DNA from: Rhynchopus euleeides
Lineage: Eukaryota > Euglenozoa > Diplonemea > Diplonemida > Diplonemidae
Assembly: GCA_963210315.1 (NCBI GenBank)
Contig: OY723277.1
Location: 1,798,001-1,862,000, forward strand
Direction: 5' to 3'
DNA length: 64,000 nucleotides
In this document: positions 1 to 9,471 of the stretch, piece after piece
Numbering within the stretch: the stretch's first letter is position 1
Layout of the letters: each line of letters starts with the position of its first letter
The notes under the pieces: generated by a model
The model's database searches: none
What the model was told of the DNA's origin: nothing
What the model saw: the letters and a program-made list of their open reading frames with translations, nothing else
Translations under genes and position numbers: made by a program

Positions 1-984
1 ATTTTGTTTGAAGGGATGTCACGAACGAAGCTGCAATCCTGATGCGCTGTGTGGTCCAGATATTCCCAGCGCATCCTGCGCTTGCTGCCAGTCGTGACTC
101 TGATTCCATATCTTGTCTTCGCTTGTTTTATTTGATAGTTCGGCCCAGCCGAACTGGGGAAAACTTTCCTGTGCCTTCAGCTGGATCTTGCAACCCCACA
201 CTCGCACCACTCTATCAGAATTTGTGAGTGGTGTGCGCAACGGGGTGGAGGTCTGCATTCCAACAGATATTGCTGTCACTCTAGAATGATCCAGCGGGGG
301 CACATTTCGTTTTCCCGTGTCCATAAGTGTGAATTAAGAGTGTTGGCCAGCTGAGCTCTGCCTCGGGTGTGGCGTGTACATCCGCTCCTCCCTCATCACA
401 AGGCATCGTGCCTGCCACAGCTGTGCCCTTGTCCTGCCAAGTGTGTCCCAATCCGATGTGGAAACCCGCGATACGCACCCGAGACCCTTGTCGTCATTAT
501 GAAGGAGGCTGAAGGTCGCCGTGCCCCACCCCCACCCATCCGCCCACCCTCCGAGACTCTGGATGCGTGCAACGCATGCAAGCGCCCGGTGCCTGAAGTG
601 TTCGCATCCGTTTTTTTTGAGCGAACGAAAACACACAGATACACACTTCCTCCCTCCTTCAGGGATCGAGGTCCCACCCCACCGGTGTTCCCTTCCCCGC
701 AGGCCTCCCCTCCCGCCCCCTTCCCTCCCCGCCACACAGACCGGGTGAAAGGGGCGGGCCGCCGTTACTTCTCCCTTCCTTACCCTCTCGCCCTTCCCTC
801 TCCCCACATACAGCCCCACGACTGGAGGGAGCTCCCTATTGTACCTTACTTTTCTCTCTCTGATACGCCTCTCCCCTTTACCTCCCCCTGACACACACCC
901 ACGCGCGCACTGTATGGCGTGGCCTGAGTAGGTCTTCGGTTGGATCTCGAAGGAATACTGTATCTCCGAGGTTAGGGTGGGGTG
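1..984. other. upstream intergenic region
   Basis: No supported gene is seen here; overlapping ORFs on both strands are pyrimidine-rich artefacts. From about 640 to 900 the + strand is strongly C/T-rich and is followed by several AG dinucleotides before the ATG at 985, so this may be the 5' leader or splice-acceptor region of the next gene. The stretch around 138-180 (TTCGGCCCAGCCGAACTGGG) resembles one near 17767-17795 downstream of the WD40 gene, a weak hint of a shared intergenic repeat. Confidence 0.5.
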
Positions 985-2640
985 ATGGAGCTGTCGTCGG
1001 AGGAGTTTGACCTCTGTGGCGATGCGTTTAACACGCATGTGCTGCAGAATGGGTTTGGCAGAATCGACTCGCTGTGGAAGCTGCGGAACGTGCTGCAGGC
1101 GCTGGGGCAATGCCCGACGGATGAAGAGATGCAGAACCTTCTGCCGGAAGCCGACAGCGTCATCGAGTTCGACGAGTTCATCCGCACCATCGAGAAGGAG
1201 AAGTCGCGATTCTTCCTCCCCATGCCCCCCGACAGCGACACGGTGGAAGCCTTCGTCGCGATGGGAGGCAACACCACAAAGGAAGGCGAGGTCAGCACCG
1301 CCCTCCTTAGCTCCATGGTGAAAAACTTCGACCTCAGCCTCGACATCGACAAGCTCGTCGAAGAGGTCGACACCGACGGCAGTGGCACCATAACCTACGA
1401 GGAGTTCGCACATATGTTCGCACCCCCACACCACGACGACAGTGGGAACAGGTCAACCGCCAGCCGCCACCACCACCATCACCACCACTACCCCCGGAGA
1501 ATATCTCAGGGGCACGACGGGAAACACGCTGTGCCGCACAGCCGGGACGGCCACCGCGCCATGTCCTCTCGTGGGAGAGTCTCACTCCGGGGAGCCAGCT
1601 TCATCGGCGCCTTAAAGCGCGGCACCACACCCCTCGGCAGTGTCGGCCCAAACGGCGGCGGGGCTGCGGCAGGCCCTGTCAGCGACCCTCAAGGGGCTGG
1701 CCTCGATGATGACCAAAGCGAGGAGTCGGGATCGGCACCTTCGCTGGAGGTGCGGGGTGCGAAGACCGCGCTTCCTCTGATGTCCATCTCGGCCATCGGG
1801 GGCAACCGGGTGACCACGGTGATCGCGTCTGGGGCGAAGAAGACCTCTGAGTCGCGCAGGCGGACCCGCGACGAGCTGCTCCACCTTAAGCTGCACAGGC
1901 TGGAGCGGAACATGAAACGGACAGGCATGGTGGGGGGAGAGCTATCCGCCATCACGATGCCTCTCTCGCTGCCCAGCAGCACGAAGAGGCAGGCGAGGCG
2001 ATACAGCACCTTCAAAAAGACGGAGGCTGAGGCCCGCACAGCAGCGGCTTCCCTCCGCGGGCGTGTCTTCCCCGCAAAGCGCCGCAACCAGCATGGCGGC
2101 GGGGGGACCGCTGTCGACTTCTCCATCCGCCTGATGTACCTCCACGCCGGCTCGTCTGCCAGCAGCGCCGGGTGTGGCGGCGCGCTGCTGCGTTCCAACC
2201 GCCTCCTCTCGCCCCTGCTGCTCAAGGGGTGCCCCTCGCCGGTGGTGGCGCAGACCGCTGTCGGGGTGAAGCCCTCCCTTAAGGCTGCTGCGCAGCAGGG
2301 GCGGCTCGGCGGTGAGAAGCACAGCCTCAGCCCCGGGGGGTCCAGCAGCAGGGCCTGCTTCGGCGTGTCCCTGGTGAGGGAGCAGTTGGAGGGGAAGCTC
2401 GGGATGATGTCGTCGGCGCCGTCGCCGATGTGCAGCTGGCTGGCGGAGAGGCTGGCGATTAACCAGGAGCACACCTCGTCGAGCATCCTGCAGCACACAG
2501 AGCTGGATGATTCGGTTGCGTTGGAGGAGCGTCTCCCGCCAGAGCCGTTTGCGCCGGGGCATCAAGCTGAGGCTCTGAAGGCTGTCTACTCGACAGAGCA
2601 GGTGAAATGCCTGACATCATCCGGAACCTTCAAAGGTTGA
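985..2640 (+). CDS. EF-hand protein with long disordered C-terminal tail
   Basis: The protein has 551 residues. The N-terminal 150 residues form a calmodulin/troponin-C-like domain with four EF-hand-sized units. Only the last loop, residues 129-140 (DTDGSGTITYEE), is a canonical calcium loop, with D, D, S, T and a terminal E at the ligand positions. The first three lack key ligands, so at most one strong calcium site is expected. The tail from about residue 155 is His-, Ser-, Arg- and Gly-rich, includes a run of seven His (about 164-170), and looks disordered. The phrase VEAFVAMGG before EF-hand 3 resembles axonemal EF-hand proteins (LC4/DRC type), but that assignment is only a suggestion. 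The start is the ATG at 985; an in-frame GTG just before it is not a credible eukaryotic start. No intron is needed. It is the first gene of the + array. Confidence 0.85.
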   Translation: MELSSEEFDLCGDAFNTHVLQNGFGRIDSLWKLRNVLQALGQCPTDEEMQNLLPEADSVIEFDEFIRTIEKEKSRFFLPMPPDSDTVEAFVAMGGNTTKEGEVSTALLSSMVKNFDLSLDIDKLVEEVDTDGSGTITYEEFAHMFAPPHHDDSGNRSTASRHHHHHHHYPRRISQGHDGKHAVPHSRDGHRAMSSRGRVSLRGASFIGALKRGTTPLGSVGPNGGGAAAGPVSDPQGAGLDDDQSEESGSAPSLEVRGAKTALPLMSISAIGGNRVTTVIASGAKKTSESRRRTRDELLHLKLHRLERNMKRTGMVGGELSAITMPLSLPSSTKRQARRYSTFKKTEAEARTAAASLRGRVFPAKRRNQHGGGGTAVDFSIRLMYLHAGSSASSAGCGGALLRSNRLLSPLLLKGCPSPVVAQTAVGVKPSLKAAAQQGRLGGEKHSLSPGGSSSRACFGVSLVREQLEGKLGMMSSAPSPMCSWLAERLAINQEHTSSSILQHTELDDSVALEERLPPEPFAPGHQAEALKAVYSTEQVKCLTSSGTFKG

Positions 2641-3050
2641 ATGCATGGGCAGATCTGGTTGTTGTGTGAGATGGGGGGGGGGGGGTTGTGGATTGAAATT
2701 GCGGTGCGGCGTGTTGTCCTTTTCAGCGCAACATGCCCTGCCTGCAGTGTCGCTGTGCTCTGTAGAGACCCGCCCGTCTCCTGCGCCTTGCATGTTCTCA
2801 AACGCTCGTTCCCTCTCCTCACCCCGGTTGGAGCGCAGCTGCCGCTGTGCCAATGCAGGGGAGGGGAGGAGTGGTTTCTGTGTATTCTGGAGTGGAGGAC
2901 GCCGCGCAGCCGCCGAAGATCCATCCAGTGTGGTGGCGGAGGGTGTAGTGATGCTGCCCGTTTTTTTTGTTTTGCAACCCGCTGCATGTTGTGGGGTGGT
3001 TGCATGTGTGTAAACTATCAGGATCATGTGCCCACACACATCCTTGCACA
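2641..3050. other. 3' flank of EF-hand gene
   Basis: A spacer between the EF-hand stop codon and the left terminus of the mobile element at 3051. It holds a G12 run near 2672 and T/G-rich sequence, and nothing looks coding. Confidence 0.5.
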
Positions 3051-3067
3051 CACGGTGGACTCCAGCG

Positions 3068-3180
3068 GCCCTAGCGGGAGTCTGGGAGCGGGAGTCTGAG
3101 AGGGTGTCAAAGACTCCCGCTAGCGGGAGTCTATACTCCCGCTAGGGGGAGTCTGACTCCCCCTAGCGGGAGTCTTTTCA
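3068..3180. repeat. left subterminal array of A1
   Basis: Repeated words CTAGCGGGAGTC, ACTCCCGCTAGCGGGAGT and CTAGGGGGAGTC in direct and inverted order. Each full word is its own reverse complement. They are likely binding sites for an element-encoded protein, by analogy with the TnpA sites of Spm (inference). Confidence 0.8.
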
Positions 3181-3316
3181 CCTATTTTCATCCATTTTTC
3201 CCATGATATAGTTACAGTCTACTGGCGTGGGGGGTAAAATCATGCGGGGGGAAGGTGGAAGAGGGATGGGGAGGGGCTTGTTTTGCTTCTGTCAGTTTCC
3301 CCGGACTCTGGACTAC

Positions 3317-5077
3317 CTACCTATCCTCCTGGTAGCGGCTGCACCTGCGGAGGTGAGCGGTTAGAATTTGAGGTGTCAAAGTGCGGCCGTCGCCTGTCGT
3401 AGTTGTGTTACACCTTGGGCAAGACAAACCATCCTGCAGGCTTTCCTCATCTTCTTCGTCAGAACTGTCATCCCCCTCCTGCTGTGCGCGTTGGTCAAGC
3501 GTGCTCAAAGTCGCCTCGGATGACACGAATGGTGTGAAAGTCGCCCCCAGCGGGATTGGCATTTTGCACAAGCAGAGCGATAATTTGCGGTGTCCTTCGG
3601 GGAACCGGAACAGGAAGTAGGGCGCGCTGCTGGGTTCAACGAAGTCCTGTGTGTTGCAGTGCACAAACCCCTTCTGCAGCTGTGTCAACTGTGTGCAAAG
3701 AACATACACAGCCAATCTATGAGCGTGTCGGGTGTGCAGACACGGACACAGAATGACTTCTCTATACCCGAGGATCCCGTCCTGCGACAGGTGCGCAACC
3801 TTCCAAGGCATGCCCGATTCGCGCCGCTTCTCTTCTGCCATTGCAAGATCTCTCTCGTAAGTTGCGGAGCTGGCGATTGTAACGGCATCTTTCTTGCGAT
3901 GTCCGTTCTCTGCTTCTTCAAATTCGTCGTTGTTCTGCAGAGGCACTGCATCTTCTGGAGCCCACCAATGATGGAGACTGTGTACGTAGGCATTGCGCGT
4001 TGATCCCTTTTCGGCATGCTCCATCAACCAGTGAAATATATGCCCTGAGATCCGAGCACGCAAGAAGGGAATCCGGGCTGACTCATCCTTGCATCCCCAG
4101 AAGCGCCAGGGGATGTCTGCATACCGGAAATGCATGAGGTCTGCAAGGGAGACAAAGAGGTAGCGGAACAAGCCCTTGTAGGTGGTGTCCTGTGACATGG
4201 CAAGCACGACCTTCCGGAACTGAGCACCTGTCCCATTCTGCGACACATTCAGTGCAAGGTTTGTACAGGTCTTGTCGAATATTTTTTTTGTTGTCTCATC
4301 CAGTACCCTGATCAGCCGCATGGCGAGCCCCTTGCAGTCATGGAGTGCTGGGGTGACGTAGCGGGCATTGGGAAGCACACCTGCCAAGAGGGAGGGGTAG
4401 CCAGCCTCTTTCATCTCAGAGAGAGTCAGGTGCGGGTATCGATGCACCTGTTGATACCAGCGTTCTTCTGGGATGTCGCACAGTGAGCATCGGTGCCCTC
4501 GCCCCCCGCATCGCCTCATTGTTGCCCACTGCTCAGCATGGTCGGCGGTTATTCTTGCTATGGACACACTCGCGACATGCACCCCTCGGAAGATTTTCGC
4601 TTTGTGCAGCCTCATGATCTGTTGCAGCAACGCGTGATTTTGGAACAGCTTGTGATCACCTTTCGGAAGGTCTGAGAAAGTAATACCCGGCGCAGTCATC
4701 GTGTTTTCGGGATTGATGACCCCGAGAGACAGACGGACACGTGCGTTATCGGAACGTAATGAATTACGTGGCGTGTATCCGTCCGTGTACATGACGCCGA
4801 GAAGTGGCACGCTACACTGCATTGTCGATGATTCTCCCGCCTCTTCTTCGAGGAACTCAAATGCCCCGAGCAAACCACGGGAAAGGCGCCATTCAACACG
4901 TTCGCAGGCAGGCTTCTCCATTTCGCGGAGTCGCTTTCGTGACACACCCAGGTTCTCACCAACACGCTCCTTATGAAGCTGGTTGACCTTGGCGAGTGTC
5001 CGTTGAGACATCCGAAGGGCATGCCGGTTGGCAGCAAGAGTCTCCCCGACACTCTTCGCTTCATTTGCATTCGACAT
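3317..5077 (-). CDS. A1 ORF1, probable DDE-type transposase
   Basis: The protein has 586 residues from the ATG at 5077; an in-frame GTG further upstream is not used. It is the larger and downstream of the element's two ORFs. Features compatible with an RNase-H-fold transposase are: MYTDGY (D99) at the end of a hydrophobic strand, as in the first catalytic Asp of CACTA/Plavaka-like enzymes; a Cys cluster at C190, C197 and C200; and ALHDCKG (D247), the typical context of a second acidic residue followed by an LxDxKG-like motif. The third catalytic acid could not be chosen by eye. Residues about 535-548 are an acidic run, and the last 35 residues hold a C-x2-C...H-x4-C zinc motif. The frame is intact, so the copy may be active. 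The assignment rests on motif pattern, not on a database match. Confidence 0.7.
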   Translation of the reverse strand: MSNANEAKSVGETLAANRHALRMSQRTLAKVNQLHKERVGENLGVSRKRLREMEKPACERVEWRLSRGLLGAFEFLEEEAGESSTMQCSVPLLGVMYTDGYTPRNSLRSDNARVRLSLGVINPENTMTAPGITFSDLPKGDHKLFQNHALLQQIMRLHKAKIFRGVHVASVSIARITADHAEQWATMRRCGGRGHRCSLCDIPEERWYQQVHRYPHLTLSEMKEAGYPSLLAGVLPNARYVTPALHDCKGLAMRLIRVLDETTKKIFDKTCTNLALNVSQNGTGAQFRKVVLAMSQDTTYKGLFRYLFVSLADLMHFRYADIPWRFWGCKDESARIPFLRARISGHIFHWLMEHAEKGSTRNAYVHSLHHWWAPEDAVPLQNNDEFEEAENGHRKKDAVTIASSATYERDLAMAEEKRRESGMPWKVAHLSQDGILGYREVILCPCLHTRHAHRLAVYVLCTQLTQLQKGFVHCNTQDFVEPSSAPYFLFRFPEGHRKLSLCLCKMPIPLGATFTPFVSSEATLSTLDQRAQQEGDDSSDEEDEESLQDGLSCPRCNTTTTGDGRTLTPQILTAHLRRCSRYQEDR

Positions 5078-5280
5078 GGTTCGATGGCATGGGTCTTGAA
5101 AATACCCCCTGTGACACCTGTGAGAGCGAGTGTGAGTGGAGCCGAATAAGGTTGCAACACACACACCACGTCAGATGTAGCCAAGCGAAAAAACTGTCGA
5201 TGTTTTGGAGTGTGGGGTTTGTGGCTTCCATGACAGTCTGATCATTCAACTTCCGCAGGCTGATGCACAGCCAGCTTCCC

Positions 5281-6282
5281 TCAGAGGGTGTCCATGTCGT
5301 CCTCCTCCACTGTGATGGCCTGCGGGATGCTCGGAGGGGCTTCTTCCTCTGTGTCGGGGACCTCAGGCTGTGCGAGGTCGATCCCCAGCAGGTCCTTGTA
5401 CCTCCCCACGGTGGAGGTGTTGGCCTGGCCTGAGCCGGTCACCGTGGCGCGGGGCTGTTCCAAAGGAACGGTGACCTTCCACAGGGCCAACTGCCCCTCC
5501 ACCTGCTCGCAGGTGATGGGCTCGCCATCGGCAGGGCTCCTGGGGAGGAAATAGGTGGCGGTGTATGTGCCGCTGGGGATTGTCGAACCCTCGTGGACCA
5601 CGCGAAGACACGTCAGCGACACCTGCAGGCCTGTCACTGAAAACTCAACCCGGGTCAACAGCCCCTCGAGCATCACCACATGCACGTTGGCTGCCCCAGG
5701 CAACGGGGTGACCACCGGGAAGTGCTGCATCACATTCTTCGTCGTAGTATCCTCCTCCTGCTGCACGGCAGTGTACACGTTGTTCATCTCGACCTCCTTG
5801 TAGGCCGGGGCAAGCGCAGCAAGGACCCGCTGGTACAGCGGATTCTTCTTGTGGCCCTCCTCCGCCCAAGCCAAGGGCATCTTTGGCTTGAGGGTGACAC
5901 CCACCAACTTGGTGTCTTGCACCTTCCCGCGCTTCACCTCAACCCTGTAGGTGGCGGGGAGGGTGCCGTCCTTCTGCATCATCTCGACCTCCCTCACAGC
6001 GAGCTTGTCCATGTCAGGGAATACGGCGGTGATGGCGTTGGCCACCTGGGGGCTGTGCTTGTTGATCTCCTTGCCGGTCAACACCGTTGCTAGGAGCCTT
6101 CTAATGGATCCCAGTGTCAGCACACTTCCCCCTTTTTTAACGAGGAAGGCCGTGCAAAAATCAGCCACAATGTTCGTCGCCTCCGCAGCCTCGGGACTCT
6201 CTGCGCTCTTCTTCTTCTTACTCGACTTCGCCGCCGGCTTCGCTGCCACCTTCACTGCCGGCTTCGTTGTCGTCTTCCCCAT
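5281..6282 (-). CDS. A1 ORF2, Lys-rich accessory protein
   Basis: The protein has 333 residues from the ATG at 6282 to the stop near 5281 and is transcribed ahead of ORF1, about 200 bp upstream of it. The first 30 residues are an Ala/Lys/Pro tail ending in KKKK, resembling a histone-like or nuclear-localising tail. Residues about 35-130 are predicted helical, and residues about 150-290 look beta-rich. The C-terminus is acidic (EEDDMDTL). No known family is recognised. Its place beside a transposase and beside arrays of a self-complementary word suggests a DNA-binding partner that recognises those arrays, comparable to TnpA of Spm; this is inference. A related, disrupted copy lies at 48119-48499. 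Confidence 0.6.
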   Translation of the reverse strand: MGKTTTKPAVKVAAKPAAKSSKKKKSAESPEAAEATNIVADFCTAFLVKKGGSVLTLGSIRRLLATVLTGKEINKHSPQVANAITAVFPDMDKLAVREVEMMQKDGTLPATYRVEVKRGKVQDTKLVGVTLKPKMPLAWAEEGHKKNPLYQRVLAALAPAYKEVEMNNVYTAVQQEEDTTTKNVMQHFPVVTPLPGAANVHVVMLEGLLTRVEFSVTGLQVSLTCLRVVHEGSTIPSGTYTATYFLPRSPADGEPITCEQVEGQLALWKVTVPLEQPRATVTGSGQANTSTVGRYKDLLGIDLAQPEVPDTEEEAPPSIPQAITVEEDDMDTL

Positions 6283-6412
6283 TTTTGTGAATCAGGTCTG
6301 CGAGCTGGGATGGGTGGAAACGTCCGTTTGGTGTGTGTGTGTGTGGCTGTACTTCAGTGACGAGTGCCACATTGCATAGGTATCATGGGAAAAATGAGTG
6401 AAAATAGGTGAA

Positions 6413-6516
6413 AAGACTCCCGCTAGGGGGAGTCAGACTCCCGCTAGCGGGAGTTGGACTCCCCCTAGTTGAGACTCCCGAAAAGGGTTACCCTACCCCC
6501 GCTGGAGTCCACCGTG
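6413..6516. repeat. right subterminal array and terminus of A1
   Basis: Inverted counterpart of the left end: words GACTCCCGCTAGGGGGAGTC and ACTCCCGCTAGCGGGAGT, then GCTGGAGTCCACCGTG at the end. The next host gene may take its 5' leader from here, because only 47 bp remain before its ATG. Confidence 0.8.
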
Positions 6517-6563
6517 CAGCCACACAGGTGATAACACAGACAAGGCCAGGGCAAGTCGGCACG

Positions 6564-9398
6564 ATGGTGTGTGTGGCTGCTGCTGCACTGCTCGCCAGCG
6601 CATGCTGTGCTGCAGGGGGGTTTGTCAACCCTGGGACGCCTCTGGGTGTGCCTCCGAGCTACGACTGTGCGGCGCGCAAGCACGCGTATGAGTTTGGGAA
6701 AAAGACGCTGCCTGTGCGTGGTGAGTTCCGCGAGCTGTACGATGCGATGCAGCTGCAGGCGTGCGGGGTGCCTGTGCCTGCGCAGGAGCCGGAGCAGTGG
6801 TCGCCGCCTAAGCTGCCTACACCGTCGGAAAAGACCCACAAGCTTGTGTTTGCGGACGCTTCTGCTGCAAGCGGTGGGAACGGCAGCCTGGCACGCCCCT
6901 TCAACACGCTTGCTGCTGCCGTCGCTGCCGCACGCGGCTCCGTGCAGCCCGTGGCGGTGCTGCTGCGCAAGGGGCGGTACGCCGCATCAGGGCTGCAGAT
7001 CGACGCGGGTCTGTCGAACGTGACGATCCAGAACTACAACGGGGAGGAGGCAGTGGTGGGGGGTGGTCTGGTGCTGTCGGCACCCGCAGCGGGGTGGGAG
7101 AAGCACCGTGTGGAGCAGCAGGCGTGGGTGCCGCACGACGGGGTGAACAACATCTTTGGGCAGATCGACAAGCCTGAGGTCAGCACTGACTTCGTGAAGT
7201 ACGTCGGCACGTTTGACACGCAGCAGGCGTGCTTTGATGCGGTTGCTGCCGACAGCCGCAAGTTCCTCTCTGCCACGTGGCACACCGCCGCCATCACCGG
7301 GTTCGCCAAGCACTGCTACGGGAAGGTTACGGACTACTGGGCACCTGTGGTGCAGGAGGGCGTGGCGTCTGCCCGCCTGGTTGGGTACAACACGTGGAAG
7401 ATCAACCTGAAGAAGTACAACAGCTTCGACATCGGCTCTGTTGACGGGCTGCGTGTGAACGGGCTGCGTGCTGTGCGTGCCAAGTACCCGAATGGCTCCC
7501 CCGAGCTCTCTGGCCAGAACTACTTCTCCGCGGACCCGGCATACGGGTCTGGCACGTACCTTAACGGGTGGATCAGCAGCGACACGAAGTGGATTGCACC
7601 CACAGACGCCGACCTGGCACAGCGCCAGGCAGACACAACAGAGCTGGTGGCAACAAACGCGTCCTGGCCTGGTGTGTACTGGGAGAACGCGCCGTACCCC
7701 TCCATGAGCAGCGAGTGGGCCGGCATGGGCGACTGGGGCAAGTTCATGATCGGCAAGGGTGGCTTCTGTGCCAAGATGACGCCCGACGTTGGGTACTACT
7801 GCACGCAGAACAACCCGCGTGGCATCTCGGCACACTACTCGCCGCTTGGGTTTGACTACTCTGCGAACCTGCCTCAGGCGGCCAACTGGAGCAAGCCCGA
7901 AGGTGCCATTGTCAACGTGTGGCGTGGTGCTGGCCGCTGGTACACCAACCTGTGCAGGGTGAGCTCGCGCAACACCGAGAACACGTCGTTGATGTTCGAC
8001 CAGGACGTGGGGTGCAACCAGGGTGGTGAGGGCCAGTCGTTCGGGGCGGAGTGGTGGATCGAGAACGTCAAGGAAGAGTGCGATGCGCCTGGCGAGTACT
8101 ACTACGACGAGGACGAGGGCATGCTGTACTACGCCTTCAACACGACGGAGACGCCTGCAACCGCGCACCTGGACCTGGTTGCGACAGAGGCGAAGGTGAT
8201 GTTCAACGTGACTGGTGCGACACCCGCAGCACCCGTCCAGAACTTTGCACTGAAGGGGCTTGTGCTGCGCGACTCGCGCCAGACGTACATCGGGACGGAC
8301 AAGGCTGACCTTCACGGGCTGCCGACGGGTGGCGACTGGGCGCTGCAGCAGTCCGGTGCTGTGACGATGCGCAACACGGAGAACGTGACGTTCGAGCAGA
8401 ACCTGTTCACACGGCTGGACGGGAACGGCGTGTTCGCTGGCGGGTACCACCGCGGCCTGGTGTTCCGCGGCAACGAGTTCCGCTGGATCGGGGGCAGTGC
8501 GATGGCGGTGTGGGGCGAGTCCAGCGAGTGCTTTGACGCCGACTGCAAGGTTCGTGCCGGGGCGCCTGTGGGCCCTGACGCACGTGGTGGGGAGCAGCCG
8601 CGCGGGACGCTTGTGGAGGGCAACCTGGCACGCGAGGTGGGTATCTGGCAGAAGCAGAGCTCCATGTGGTTCCAGGCGGGCACCATCGGCACTGTCATCC
8701 GCGGCAACGCCTTCTTCAACGGCCCGCGCGCCTGCATCAACCTGAACGACGGCATGGGCGGCGGCGACCTCATCGAGCGCAACTTCCTCGGCAACTGTGT
8801 GCGCGAGAGCGGCGACCACGGCCCCATCAACACGTGGAGCCGCCTGACGTACATCACAGACGTGGGCATGCTCCTCGACCCCTCCACCCCTGAGATCGGG
8901 GGCAACCTCCCCGGGCACAAGGCCGCAGCAGGCAAGCCCTCCGTGCTGCCGATGTTCCGCACCATCACGAAGAACTTCTTCTTCGGCACCTACGCCACAC
9001 AGGAAGGCATCGACAACGACGACGGCTCGACGCGCTTCCTGGCCCACCACAACTACTTTGTCTACGGGTCCACCGGTGTGAAGGGTGACTTCAACGGGGC
9101 ATGGAACCACCACTACAACAATGTGTACGGCTACACCGGTGGCTGCTTCCTCTACACGCTCGCCTCAGGGTACCACAGCGCTTTCTACAACAACGTGTGC
9201 CAGGCCACTGTGGGCGGGAACGACACGTACGCCTCCACCTGCCCAGGCACCCCAGGCATGCGTGCACTCAACAACAGCATCCACGTGCCCAAGGGGGCAG
9301 ACCCCATCACGCTGTGCTCGGGTGACACAGGCACCACCGTGGGTAACCTCCTGTCTGACGAAGACATCACGCAGCGCGCCAAGGCAGCACTTGAGTAA
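6564..9398 (+). CDS. secreted right-handed beta-helix protein
   Basis: The protein has 944 residues. The ATG at 6564 opens a signal peptide (hydrophobic VAAAALLASACCAAG). The frame stays open upstream into A1, but only from a GTG inside the transposon, so the ATG is preferred. Residues about 95-165 (FADASAASGGNGSLARPF then strand-rich sequence) match the first turns of pectate-lyase-like parallel beta-helices, and the C-terminal half has many NxFxxxxGNG/HHNYF-type rungs (for example LFTRLDGNGVFAGG and HHNYFVYGSTGVKG). An insertion near residues 212-256 (KYVGTF...C...CYG...W) looks like an Apple/PAN-type or similar carbohydrate-binding insert. Potential N-glycosylation sites occur. A polysaccharide-acting or adhesive extracellular role is likely, but no catalytic residues could be named. 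It is intronless. Confidence 0.85.
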   Translation: MVCVAAAALLASACCAAGGFVNPGTPLGVPPSYDCAARKHAYEFGKKTLPVRGEFRELYDAMQLQACGVPVPAQEPEQWSPPKLPTPSEKTHKLVFADASAASGGNGSLARPFNTLAAAVAAARGSVQPVAVLLRKGRYAASGLQIDAGLSNVTIQNYNGEEAVVGGGLVLSAPAAGWEKHRVEQQAWVPHDGVNNIFGQIDKPEVSTDFVKYVGTFDTQQACFDAVAADSRKFLSATWHTAAITGFAKHCYGKVTDYWAPVVQEGVASARLVGYNTWKINLKKYNSFDIGSVDGLRVNGLRAVRAKYPNGSPELSGQNYFSADPAYGSGTYLNGWISSDTKWIAPTDADLAQRQADTTELVATNASWPGVYWENAPYPSMSSEWAGMGDWGKFMIGKGGFCAKMTPDVGYYCTQNNPRGISAHYSPLGFDYSANLPQAANWSKPEGAIVNVWRGAGRWYTNLCRVSSRNTENTSLMFDQDVGCNQGGEGQSFGAEWWIENVKEECDAPGEYYYDEDEGMLYYAFNTTETPATAHLDLVATEAKVMFNVTGATPAAPVQNFALKGLVLRDSRQTYIGTDKADLHGLPTGGDWALQQSGAVTMRNTENVTFEQNLFTRLDGNGVFAGGYHRGLVFRGNEFRWIGGSAMAVWGESSECFDADCKVRAGAPVGPDARGGEQPRGTLVEGNLAREVGIWQKQSSMWFQAGTIGTVIRGNAFFNGPRACINLNDGMGGGDLIERNFLGNCVRESGDHGPINTWSRLTYITDVGMLLDPSTPEIGGNLPGHKAAAGKPSVLPMFRTITKNFFFGTYATQEGIDNDDGSTRFLAHHNYFVYGSTGVKGDFNGAWNHHYNNVYGYTGGCFLYTLASGYHSAFYNNVCQATVGGNDTYASTCPGTPGMRALNNSIHVPKGADPITLCSGDTGTTVGNLLSDEDITQRAKAALE

Positions 9399-9471
9399 AT
9401 AGTGCTGCATCCGACGCGCTTTCTTCACCCCCCGATTCCCTCCACGCAGTATCCTGCCCCCCCCCCCCCTA
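9399..9471. other. short 3' flank with C-run and TA target
   Basis: The interval from the beta-helix stop to the TA dinucleotide (9470-9471) bounding the first long-TIR element. It holds a C-run just before the TA. Confidence 0.5.

Larger units (their letters stand above)
3051..6516 (-). mobile_element. A1: complete two-ORF element with CACGGTGG termini
   Basis: A 3466-bp DNA transposon. It starts CACGGTGGACTCCAGC and ends with the reverse complement. The flanking dinucleotide CA (3049-3050 and 6517-6518) is a 2-bp target duplication. The related copy at 45711-48772 is flanked by TA/TA, which supports both the ends and the duplication length. Inside each terminus lies an array of the self-complementary word ACTCCCGCTAGCGGGAGT and variants (about 3068-3180 and 6413-6480), followed by a matching inverted segment (ATCATGGG...AAAAATGAGTG). 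Two intact ORFs occupy the minus strand. Ends beginning CAC, subterminal repeats and a two-protein layout recall CACTA/Spm elements, although those usually duplicate 3 bp. It is inserted 47 bp upstream of the ATG of the next host gene. Confidence 0.9.

Noticed and set aside
334..1434. Long minus-strand frame overlapping the EF-hand gene
   Set aside because: It is a reverse-frame shadow of GC-rich coding sequence, with low-complexity composition and no domain; the + strand EF-hand frame explains the region.
6408..6563. N-terminal extension of the beta-helix protein into A1
   Set aside because: It would start with GTG inside the transposon, and it displaces the clear signal peptide from the N-terminus.
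6987..9113. 708-codon minus-strand frame opposite the beta-helix gene
   Set aside because: Composition (Val/Ala/His-rich with no pattern) is typical of an antisense frame in high-GC3 DNA.
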